A stretch of DNA of 64,000 bases from Dirofilaria immitis. Lineage: Eukaryota > Nematoda > Chromadorea > Rhabditida > Onchocercidae. Of this stretch, positions 1 to 10,500 are shown piece after piece (positions within the stretch are counted from its first letter, which is position 1; every line of letters begins with the position of its first letter). Location of the stretch: the NCBI GenBank assembly GCA_024305405.1, contig JAKNDB010000109.1:3472001-3536000 (forward strand). Reading direction: 5' to 3'. A program made the position numbers and the translations under genes. Below the pieces are notes generated by a model, which searched no databases, had not been told where the DNA came from, and saw only the letters and a list, made by a program, of their open reading frames with translations.

Positions 1-2205
1 TCTTCGACTCTGCTCTACAAAAACCGAAAGCAATAAAAGTTATCAATCATTGAATAAGTATTGCCTGTTACTTCCCTTCAATATCTATCAACAACTGTCT
101 TTGGTATTATTGTACCTCAACAGAACAAGTAACAACAATGTAAATCATTCCTTCGCTCTCATGCCTTTATCATAGTTTGCACTCTTTTCGTAATAAAACA
201 CAGATAATACAGAAAGTCAGTTTCAGTTTTAAATTTGCTGACATAAGACTCATATTCACACCTATTCCAAGATGAGTGTTAACAGATGCATATCTTGCCG
301 TTCCAGTAAGGTTCTTATTTTCTCTATAAGGAATATGAGCATGTGTCCTACTGCAGCGATATTTCTTCGCAAGTCCAAAATCAATAATCTGAAATTTTCA
401 TTTAAGAAAAAATTTACGGGAGAAAAATTATGTTTTAATAATGTTTTAATAGATGGATCAAACTGTCCTAGTCACAAGGAATGGTACTTGTCACATATCA
501 TGCACTGACCTAACCTATACTGCCAAATTGCTTTATTTATTTGACACAAACATTAGATTTCAACTGCTTGGCTTCTCCCATATATGCGGCAATATCATGC
601 TGCTTTAAAAGAATTTTGTTCAGCAATGTTCCATTTCATAGTAATTACCCTCTAAGAATTTACAGGTTCAAAAACTTTTCATTAGATGTCTTATGCATTA
701 TGTGTCTGTTAACACAAAAATCAAAAAGACTTACATAAACTAAATTGCCTTTCTTGCCTAATCCCATTAAAAATTGTCAGGTTTGATATCACGATGAATA
801 AAATCTCTCGAATGGATATATTCGATACGAGATAGCTGAAAAAATAACTCATCTTAAAACTTGAAATGTTGCTTTTGAATATCAGGATATTCATCTGGAA
901 TTTGCTTCCACCCCTACATAGTAGTTTTACGAGGAATAATACTTAGGAGAAAATTTATTGCAGATTAAAACTTTTCGAACTGAAAATAATCACAATGCAG
1001 CGCATGTCTAGCAATTATTACAGCATGGTTACGTTATTAACTATAAAACTTCATGCACAAGAACTTCAATATTTAATATTGGCTTCTTTTCCTAAACATT
1101 ATTTAGAACTCTGAAGCAAAATAAACTTTCCGGTATTCCTAAGCATATACGCCCATAAATGCACTGATACATGGAAGGAAACTTGAAATCTGAACTATAT
1201 TACTCTCTTTTGAATTTGAACACAGATTATGCAATCTAAGATAATGTATGTGAAATATTTAAATAAATCCCACCATTTGATCAGCTAAAAGCAGTACAGT
1301 CTTCAGAGTAAATTTTCGAGAACAAAAATTAAATAAATCCTCCAGAGATGGTCCCAATAACTCCATTACCATAACATTGTATTCGCCTTCGTAACCACAC
1401 CATTTCACCTTTAAAAAAAGCTTTTCGTGACAGTTTTAAACAGCTAACAGTTTCGAAAATTTTTTCCAAAAACTCAGAATTATTTTTTCTAAACTAGTAA
1501 ATTTAAGCTTACTATTGAAATACTACTAAATTCATTTCCTGAACTGAAAATCCATAACTATATTATCTATTTACATTATCGGAATTGATAAACATACCGT
1601 AGGAATTGTCATACATATAACTGCACGTTTTCTCATGAAATATAGCTATTACTACGTCGAATTTGATTAAATAATCAAGCTCAGCCATATTTTTATCTTC
1701 AGTTAGACAAATTACTCAAGAGGAAAAAATCAACTGAGTTGCAAAAGGAATACGATGAAGAATACCCACTTGTGGGATACCTATTCCTCCACTCATCAGT
1801 TTATATAATCTAGCCTCGATGTGCAGCTGTGGATGTTTAGTTTTCACACACTCCAACTTGATTGCTACTTCCTCCTGTGTTAGAATATTCTGGCCTATAA
1901 AAGAGTGGAGAGATTAATTTCAAAAAAATGGAAGTGAGAAGAAAATTGATTTAAAACAACACCTACGTGTCCTAACTCTATTCTGTTTCTACCAGGAAAT
2001 AAGAGATACTCATAAGAGAATAAAACCATGCTCTTTATCAACCGATATTTCATAAACTTAATTTTAGCCTTAATCATAAATATTATCTATGATATTCTTA
2101 AAATGAAGAAAGAGAATTCCAAACACTACCCAAATAGATGTCACCAAATGAACCGCTGCCAATTTTACGACCAAGCCGAAAGCGACCACCAACCCTAAGC
2201 TCCAT
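1..2205 (-). CDS. kin-20: Casein kinase 1 delta/epsilon (5' part, cut by window edge)
   Basis: Ser/Thr kinase of the CK1 delta/epsilon group, which phosphorylates primed acidic sites and acts in circadian/developmental timing and Wnt signalling. Exons on the minus strand: 2205-2130, 1894-1770, 1408-1274, 835-735, 388-262 and 14-1 (continues left). The start [19 protein letters not shown] matches the family N-terminus. Also visible are the VAIKLE lysine, [36 protein letters not shown] and the beginning of EQSRRDD at the window edge. About 193 residues are present, roughly two thirds of a kinase domain. The MELRVG start and GLGKKGNL favour delta/epsilon over alpha (kin-19). Odd: directly after PDNF the reading frame is lost at a five-base A run (769-773 on the plus strand). 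One more base restores [12 protein letters not shown] and makes all phases agree. I take this as a sequence error in a real gene. Confidence 0.93.
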
Positions 2206-2222
2206 CAGTACTGCAAATCTAT
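2206..2222 (-). promoter_or_regulatory. Likely spliced-leader acceptor before the CK1 start
   Basis: On the minus strand a GATTTGCAG acceptor ends five bases upstream of the ATG at 2205. No coding exon is visible further upstream, so this looks like a trans-splice (SL1-type) acceptor. This is inference from position and sequence; an upstream non-coding exon is the alternative. Confidence 0.45.
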
Positions 2223-3379
2223 ACAGGTATATTATTAAGGAGCATAAAGAACGGAAAAGTCTGCGTCCATAAATGTCCCCTGCATCCGATCATGGTTCCG
2301 CATTGTTTCAGAACGTTATGCTAACAGAACCCCATGAAGGATGGAACAAAGAAGCCAACAACAACTTTCCTGAACGAAATCTGGGAGAGGCATATTAATC
2401 GGAACTAGGAATCAAAATAACTGGAACAGTAGCAAACACTCGGAAACCGAATTTCAAACAACAACGTTACAAATTCCCAACAAAAACACGTACAAACCTC
2501 TAAATGGTATCGTACAAATCACTCCCTCCACCCCTCACACTGTCAAACCAATTCAAACCAATCAACCACTTTTGACGATGTCTTGTGAAAAAGATTTGTA
2601 ATTAGTGTAGTTTAGTTTGGTTTGGCGAGGCAGTGATGTCGAAGATATGTTGAAAGTTGTTGGAAATGTACGATTTACAGTAAATGCTTTCTCACGAAAA
2701 GCACATATGGGGATTCTATATGCATGAAGTTGTTAGTAATGCCACTACAGTCAGCACTATTCGATCGAAGTTTTACGTGCCAAGTTTTTATTTTTTATTC
2801 CTTTTCGTTTTTCTTGCAACACACGAATTATACTCAGAAACGTGGGAATAGTTAATGCTTGTCGAACGTTTTTGATGGGAGAATGACAGACTCGCAAAGC
2901 TGAAAGATTAAATTGGTGACAGTGCTGCTATCTTTAGTATATTCAGGTAGCGGTATTTGTGTCGGATCTTGATGTGCAGTAAAGTGGATGTAACTTTTCT
3001 GATTTCGTATGTGTTGGTGATGAAGCGCGACGTGTTATATATCCGAAGTCTGCAAGCAAACAAAAGATAATATAACATATTGATTTGTAAAAATCATTGA
3101 CTTGTTTAGAACGATTCGACTGCTCAAATGTACGGATGTTTTTGATAATAAAATTAGACGCAACGCATCTTGTATTCTTACAACTTGCATGTGTGGACAA
3201 ATTCCTTACTGCATTCAGAGCTATTAAATTAGGACATACGTTTATGCATATTTAAATTAGTATTCTGTTCCCAAAAGTCATTAGTTAGAAATATGTGCAT
3301 TATAATAGACGCGATTCAGTTATACTATTTTGCTGGCTCTCATTCGGTTCGATAGTTTCAGGGTGAGAGAATTTGAGTC
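2223..3379. promoter_or_regulatory. Divergent intergenic region
   Basis: About 1.2 kb separates the CK1 gene (minus) from the unrecognised gene at 3380 (plus). It must hold both promoters if both models are right. No coding exon is visible. Just before the plus-strand start, GATAGTTTCAG ends at 3360 and is a plausible trans-splice acceptor, about 19 bases upstream of the ATG. Confidence 0.4.
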
Positions 3380-6300
3380 ATGAGCCGATTTTTATCATCA
3401 GATCGTCATTACATGTTCGAAGATGTCGATCGCTGGGGACCATTGACTTCGTTTAATCTACACTACACTAGCCTTGGATGTTCTAATGAACCAACCTCAC
3501 CGGACGTTATGAGTAATTTCAAAGTTAGCGCTCTGTTTGACTGCTCATTAATGGAAAATGATTACAATCGAAAAAAATTATCCAGTTGGATGGAATTGTG
3601 CCAATTATAGAAGGCTTGATTTTCTCTCTCATTGAAACAGCAGTTGGTATTAAAATGTTTGCAGGATTTGATTTTAATATCTTTTAGTATAGACGATTAT
3701 CTTAAAATTGGACTTTAAATAATTATCTTGACTAAATCCATAGATATTATAGATGAGAATGATCCAGATTTCAAAGGAGACTCATGTCGGTTAGAACACC
3801 GTCGACGAACCGAAGGTACAGCTGTAGAATCGAATTATTCTATGGAAGTTCCCGTTGCGTTGACCCGGTATTTGCGTCCGAGTTTGAAATTTGATATTGT
3901 TACCACCAAGACTTTCCTTGCAATGCTTTGTAGGTAGACATTTCAAATTTATATTGCCTACTTTTCTCACATGCTCTAGAATCTTTTTATAACTCATTTT
4001 GGAAAATTCAAAGTTCATCATGTTTAGATACCAATAGCTTTTCTGTAAACAGTATTCTGATTGGTGTAGGAATTGTGGAGGAAATTATTTTATAAGTAAT
4101 TCTTATAGCGTTCCCTTTTTTAATTATTCTGTTACCTTTTATTTGTTTTTCTTCCGTCATTTCGGGGATAAATCAGACTTAATGACAGATTTATTTAATC
4201 TGATCAAAAGATATTGTTGAAGCATTTTTCGAGAAAATATTCAGAGAAAATTTTCTTACATCCATTAATTATTGGTTGGGCCATATCAGTGGCAATAATT
4301 CTTTCGTTTTCTATAAATCTTTAAAGTATTGTGTTTAGATTCATCGGCAATGAACGTCGCTTTTATCGCTTTAATATCGAACGAATAGGAAATTTAATAA
4401 TCGTCGAAGAAGCGCTTTTTGGCGATGCTCGCCCTTTCAAGACCTATCTCCAAGGAGCTCTGGATATTTTGACAGGCCGGTAAGCCATTGTACTTTAAAC
4501 ATTCAAAAATGAAATTTAAATGAAACTACAAGCATGAATTGATGAAAAAATTACAGAAAGATATTCTTTCAGTTTTCAAAAATTGCTCTAGTCGGCTAGA
4601 TATGCCTCTGCCTTTATTCTTATGCCTATTTCTCAAATTATTAAAACCTCAGCTCAAAATAGTTAGACCTCGACAGTTTAAATTCTTAACGTGCATGGAA
4701 CCCTAATATGAAAATTAGAAAACGAAAATGAGTCAGGTTCAAAAATTTGAACATGGTATTCAAGAGCAAATATGGACTATCGGCAAGTATCATTATGTGA
4801 ATTTGGTACAAAGCGCATCCTAATCCGGCAGCATGTTGATTTAGCGGAATCTTCATCATCCGGACGTATTTACAAGCAGACCTATTGGCAGCGAAGTAAT
4901 TAGTTGATCTGTCACGAGAAAATTCTGATATAACTAAAGGAAAATTCATTCAAGGAATCAAATCTTTTATTCGAAAAACCGGAAGAGAAATTCCATATAA
5001 AAGTTTTGGATAAAGCACCACTTCCAAATTTTTTGCAGGCAGAATAGTGTTACATTTACTACCTATTTCTCATCTCCTCCTTCTCTCTGTAACTTTCTTA
5101 CTACTCTTAAACATAGTTCGTCATGTCTGAATCATCTCTACTAATCTCAACTTTCTGGAACTTGACGAGAGGGCTTACATCTTTATGATTTTATTTCCCT
5201 TATTTTTTATTTTCCTGTTTAATCGATCTGGTTGTTGCATACTTCAGACATTATGCAGCAGCATTCTTCTCAAAATTCGTTTTGCCAACAATGATGAATT
5301 CAATTTCATCTACTTCAAAAATCGAAAGATTCATTAATCGACCGGATCCCATTTTTCAGATCGATGGCACTAATTTTGTAATTCAGGGTCCACTCGTGTA
5401 TGCATGATTTTCATTTACTTGGAAAAATAGCATCATTCCAGAATACTTTTTAAATTAAGCTTTTGGAAAGAAAAATATAGTTCTGATTGTAGGCCAGCGA
5501 AACCAAAAAACCAATCGAAGTAATGTGTCGATCATTCCAACGCTTCTCGGTTTGTGTTTCCTTATAATTCTTCACCAGTTTTTTTTCTTTTAAGTAAATG
5601 CTAATTTGAATGCATTCAAATTAAGAATTGAAGATGAAGGACTTCACTTGTAAAGAATAAAAACTGTTAGATTTTAATTATGTAAATGAAACGAAAACTA
5701 CGGGGATTTCTAGTTTTCTAGAATTCTTGAAGGTCTTTGATTCCAGTTCGAGAACCTTCAAATGAAATGGCCAAATATGGTTTTCTCGGGTGCTGATCGT
5801 ATCATTAGTGTCCTGCATGTTCGAGGACTGATCGATCACAAACCAAAAGGTTTCACTTTTGAAGACATAGCACCTAAAGGTTACTGCAACCTAATGATTA
5901 ATTGCCATTTCATTCATGTTCTCTAATTCTTTAAGAAGTTATCTGCTTGTCAGGTCCTATACAGAAACTTCCTATAAACTTTGCAAGCCAAGTAGCAGAT
6001 GCTGGAACTGGTGTGATTTAACGGCTGGAATTAAATGAACTAAGCAGGAGAGGAAACGGAGGTAATAAAATGATGAGTGGTTGAACAATAGAAGTACTAT
6101 ATGATTCATCCGGAAGTTTCCTTATGAAATATTTAAAAATAGTTCCAATCCAACATTTTCAATTTAGGGTATAAGAACACGATGGCGCGCGCATCTGAAC
6201 TTTGTCGTCACATATTTGATCATATAAAGGCAATTCGCAGCCCTGACTGTGACAAGATGGCCCTGATTTGGTTTGCTTCCAATTTTTAGAAATATTCGTT

Positions 6301-6578
6301 ATTGAATTCTTGCGGTTTGATTACCAAAAAGCTGATAATTGCTCCCTTCCCTTAATTTTTCTTGCTACTTTGAAAATCATTGAATATTGAAGAGTATGAC
6401 AAAGAAATCAACTGAACTAAATTTTCGATTTAGGGTTAATGACAAACAGCTTCCATTGGATGTCAATGACGGTAACCACTTAGTTCTGTATCGCCGTCAT
6501 TTAAGTGGTAGAGCGTTGGATGAAAGCGCATTTGTCTCGCCACTACTTCATGCTTCAATTCTTAGAACGATTCAGTGA
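3380..6578 (+). CDS. Unrecognised conserved-looking protein, eight exons
   Basis: I do not recognise this family. Exons: 3380-3584, 3753-3933, 4339-4479, 5248-5395, 5747-5879, 5954-6010, 6168-6270 and 6434-6578. They sum to 1113 bases, exactly 371 codons including TGA, and every splice phase agrees. Exons 2 to 8 are secure; the first join (weak donor GTTGGA at 3585) is tentative. Exon 6 must end at donor GTGTGA (6011), because reading on meets an in-frame TAA. The 370-residue product has no signal peptide or obvious membrane segment, so it is probably cytosolic or nuclear. Recognisable stretches for a search: RFIGNERRFYRFNIERIG, NLIIVEEALFGDARPFKTYL, MKWPNMVFSGADRIISVLHV and the C-terminal LYRRHLSGRALDESAFV. 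Codon use and regular phasing support a functional gene. A polyadenylation signal follows at 6664. Confidence 0.75.
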
Positions 6579-6663
6579 AAAGAAACTCTTTCTTTTTTTA
6601 CGAAATCAGAATTATTTTCGATGATCGTATGTAGCCATATTAGTTTTATTTACTTCAATTAAA

Positions 6664-6669
6664 AATAAA
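6664..6669 (+). terminator. AATAAA polyadenylation signal
   Basis: AATAAA lies 86 bases after the TGA of the gene ending at 6578. This is a normal distance for a nematode 3' UTR. AATAAA is common in AT-rich DNA, so it is supported mainly by position. Confidence 0.4.
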
Positions 6670-8120
6670 GGACTTTTATCTTATCTGGTTAACGTTGAAT
6701 TTCAAAACTATATTGGAATGTGTTAATATTGTTAACAAAACTGATTTTCATGAATAAAATCGAAGTAAAGTGAACAATGAACGATGTGTGTGATTGGATA
6801 GGACTGATGTTAGGGAGATTATCTATTCGAAATTTTCTATTCTGCTCCATTTTTGCTCGATTTCATTTTTGCTGATATATTTTGCTGCAGAGTGTGTGAA
6901 GACATTCCTTAATTTATGCGCCATGTTATAAGAACTACTGAAACAATCACTATTTCACATGTGTTTTTCTTTAGCACTCCAATCACATTTTGTGTTTACA
7001 GGCTCCCAAGAACTGAAAAAAAAAGAATTATGCCATTTATTAATAAAAGTATAGGTTAGGAGTTACTAATAATTCTTTTCGAAAAGCTAAGGAATAATCT
7101 ATGTCAAAAGAATCTTTAAATGATACCTTGCAAATATCATATTGATTCAAGTAAATAACTGTCCAAGCCAGGAATTTCGGTATATAAGTCATGGTCAAGT
7201 TTTCGCACTAAAAAGATTTTAATCACTTAGCAATGATGAGTCTTGTTAAATTTTGCATTTTTGAAAGGAAATATTTCATGCAGGGACTGCTATTCTGTGG
7301 ATGTGCACATCATCTTTTGTAGCTTTTTTTTGTTTTAAATACGATATACGTATGTTTTTGTAATTTATCTCTGAAAATAGTAAAACTGCTTTTATATGAT
7401 TAATAAAATGCAAAAGAAGAATACTACAATTGATTCACTAGTTATCAAATTTTTGTGTAAACTTATGCTTTAGATTTTCATTTGTACAACAAAAGTTACT
7501 ACAGAAAATATAATTATTTGAAGAGACCTTACGACATGGAAAATCCTCTCATGCTTGCTTACTAATTTAATGGAAAATGTGAACGTGAATTAATGGTAAG
7601 GGAACTTATATGTATTTAGCATCCGAATCCCATAATTATTTCATTACTGATGCATAGAAATCTTAAAAAATAATATGATTCTGATGGGAAAACTCACAAG
7701 ACTTTTTTCATAGGGCAATTTTGACAAAATTTATGATACAAAATATTTTCCAAAATTTTTTGGAAAACTGAATCAACTAGTCGTGCTTTTACTTTGCTTA
7801 AGGCATTCCGACATGCCTCACATGTTTGAAAATTTTCTGCTGAAAAATTCCAGTTTAATTCAACGTTAGATCAGATTATAAGCAAGGGATAGAGTACTAG
7901 CTGTTATGGATAATTAATGAACAATTCAAGATTGTGCTTAGATAAACTCCCAGCGAATGAGATATTTCTATTCTAAGAAGAGATAACATTATTCATAACA
8001 TCCCATAAATGATAACATTATTCATAACATCCCATAAATGAAGTTTGAAGGAGCTATGCGTCTATAACCATATTGAGCTATAAAGTCAGCAAAACCCAGT
8101 CTAAAATGAAAAGTACTGAA
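6670..8120. other. Intergenic, between convergent genes
   Basis: This is AT-rich DNA between the 3' ends of the unrecognised gene (plus) and the saposin-like gene (minus). I see no coding exon. It contains a perfect 29-bp tandem duplication at 7982-8039. Confidence 0.6.
7982..8039. repeat. Two perfect copies of a 29-bp unit
   Basis: The unit starting GATAACATTATTCATAACAT occurs at 7982-8010 and again at 8011-8039 with no mismatch. The lack of divergence suggests a recent slippage-type duplication. It is non-coding, 3' of the saposin-like gene. Confidence 0.95.
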
Positions 8121-10466
8121 TTAACATTTCAGAACATTTCCAGGCGTGATTTCAATCATTGGTTCCACAAAACTATTCTCCATCCGCAATATGTTACTAT
8201 TGTTCCCCTGAAATTTATCATTTGAAGCATTTTCACAGTCTTGTACTGAAGTATTGACAGAGGAAAATTGTTGTATGGAAGAACCAGTGATGAACTCTGA
8301 CAACAGGCGAAGGAAGATTCCTGGGATATGGCAACTATTTTGTGGCAAAACATAAACCCAATGTGATTGAACTTGAATTTTGAATTCAAATTTTCGATTT
8401 ACATTATGAATTTTGAATATTTTATATATTTGAAAGGAATTGTTTCTGAATATTCATGTTGAAACAGATAGAAATTTGATGAGCTGTGTATTTACTTCCA
8501 TTAATATTTTCATAGAATCTCAATGTAAAGTCAGTGTAATAAATATCAGCATTACACATGAAATATAAGAGAGAAAAACAATGTCAATAATAGTTTTATG
8601 CTCTTTAATGGGAAATATTCTTTCTTGAAAAGTCGAAGTTAGCTAGAATACTGATGCAAAAAATGCTAACCTTTAGAGAATTGATATCGCTATCTTCCGA
8701 TACAGTTAATGGCTCAATCAAACGTTTGCAAAGACCAATGTTCCCACAGAACTGAAAACTTTTATATCATCAGATATTTCAGAATTGCAACTTTTCATCC
8801 AGGATTATTACTACTTTTAGTACAGCATTCTTCTCTCCAATGGAACAAAGGGCGTAGGAGTATTCCTAGAAGTCATCAGTTTTTTCAAGAGAAACATTTT
8901 ATCAACCTAGAAATATTAATCTCACTGATAGATGACGCTATCTTCTTAGAAAGAGAAATAAGTTTTTGACATTCAAAAAATATAATAGAACATTTAGACA
9001 ATTTACGCATAGTAATTCTTTTACGACATTGCTATAAGTTAACTAACAACTATAGCTAATAATCAGGGCGTTAACAAAAGAACAAATAAAACGTCCTTGT
9101 TGTACGGCCTTGATATATCCGAGCCATAAATATCAGTCAACTTACTGTTTTTGTATTTTGTAGAAGTTTATCGAGTTCTTCTATAAGTTCTGGCATAAAT
9201 TCTTCAAGCAATAAATCGCACTGCAAAAGAAGCTTACTCAAATAAAACTTCATAATTCATTCAAAATTTAAAAGTATGCGAGAAAAATCTGCGTAAAAAA
9301 AGCCTAGTAGCAAAATTTCAAATATAGCTCAGTAGATGTACTTTTCCTCGCAAACTGCGCAACTGACTGCAAATCTCCTCCGAAATAAACCGTTTCACTC
9401 GTTGTTGAGTTTTTCATTTTCTATCGTACGTTTCAATTCCTGTGCCGCAAACTGACACTCTTCACATATCAAATCATGCTACAATAACACTATAAAAATT
9501 TAATTTACAGGTAAGTCTAATGATGGTATCATTCTAAATTTCATAACCAACCATTCACTTCAATCGAATTTGAAAGTGCATTTGCATTTAAAATCCAATC
9601 TCTCCAATTAAGTGTTATATGGCAGTCTTTTTAAAGCTATAAATAAATTTAAAATCAAAATGACAATTAGCCAATTTTGCTGTAAAGAAATACAGAAATT
9701 ACCGCTGAGTCTTCATCCACATTTTTTCTTCCATAAATTACATTTATTCGATGGAAATATTCGATTTTCCGATTTGAACAGAGACGGAAATGCTGGCAAA
9801 CTTTTTCCGGATTTTTCTAAAATATTATCTCAAAGTTGTATAAAACACTGAAGGCATCTTATGAATTGTCAAAAAGATGGATTCGACTTAATCTTTCTCG
9901 AATTTTTCTCAAAATGAGCTTAGTCCAACATAAGCAATCTTAACGATTTCGGCACCTACAATTATGCCCATACCGTTATCATCGAAAGACTGATCGCTCT
10001 TGTATTTCGCTAAAAGCTACAATTTTTACTTAAGAAATCATTGTTTACAAAACTTGGACCAAATATGGCTCTAATTTCTCGATAAAATGATCCAGCTGAT
10101 TGACTATCACACGACATTCGTCCTCATACGGTGTTTCATGACAAAGTATTCGCAGCAAATCTTTTAGTTCAGCTACTTTTTGGGATTTTTAATAGCTTCC
10201 GCAAAACGGCTAATAAGCTGAAATTTTAGAAGATTCCAGTATAAATTATTGAAAGAAGAAATAAATAATGTCCATCAACCCAAAAGTGAACGGAAGGCAG
10301 AATACTTCAAAAACCTAACCATTTTACACTCACTACACGTGCCGTTAAATGAGATTGCTTGCGAAATCAGAATTTCTTTCGGTGTTTTATTTTCCTTCAA
10401 TATGAATTCCTTGTAAGCAGCAGTGAGCACAATCAGTGCAGAGAGGATAACAAGCTTAGCCATCAT
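8121..10466 (-). CDS. Secreted saposin-like protein, two SapB domains, two frame breaks
   Basis: Saposin-like (SapB) proteins bind lipids or membranes; nematodes have many. Exons on the minus strand: 10466-10320, 10217-10060, 10016-9960, 9478-9342, 9220-9146, 8751-8671 and 8207-8121. The start is MMAKLVILSALIVLTAA, a signal peptide of about 17 residues, followed by sequon NGT. Domain 1 has CSEC (Cys 44, 47), then LLRILC (75) and EDEC (84). Domain 2 has CEEC (126, 129), EEIC (158), CDLLLEEF (168) and FCGNIGLC (194, 200), a full six-cysteine set. The last exon gives a hydrophilic tail ending in VLKC. Two single-base losses break the frame: at the T run 10177-10181 and near 9398. Restoring both gives 247 residues with perfect phasing. 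Sequence error is likelier than decay because splice sites and spacing are intact, but a pseudogene cannot be excluded. Confidence 0.8.
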
Positions 10467-10500
10467 TTTTGCCTTAGACCTGAACTTTCAAAATTTGGAA
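10467..10500 (-). promoter_or_regulatory. Possible trans-splice acceptor of the saposin-like gene
   Basis: On the minus strand AAAGTTCAG precedes GTCTAAGGCAAAA and the double ATG at 10466. This fits the acceptor-then-short-leader arrangement seen before other starts in this window. It is weak evidence on its own. Confidence 0.3.

Noticed and set aside
5954..6066. In-frame TAA in the sixth exon of the unrecognised gene
   Set aside because: Using donor GTGTGA at 6011 removes the stop from the exon and keeps the phase, so no nonsense mutation is needed.
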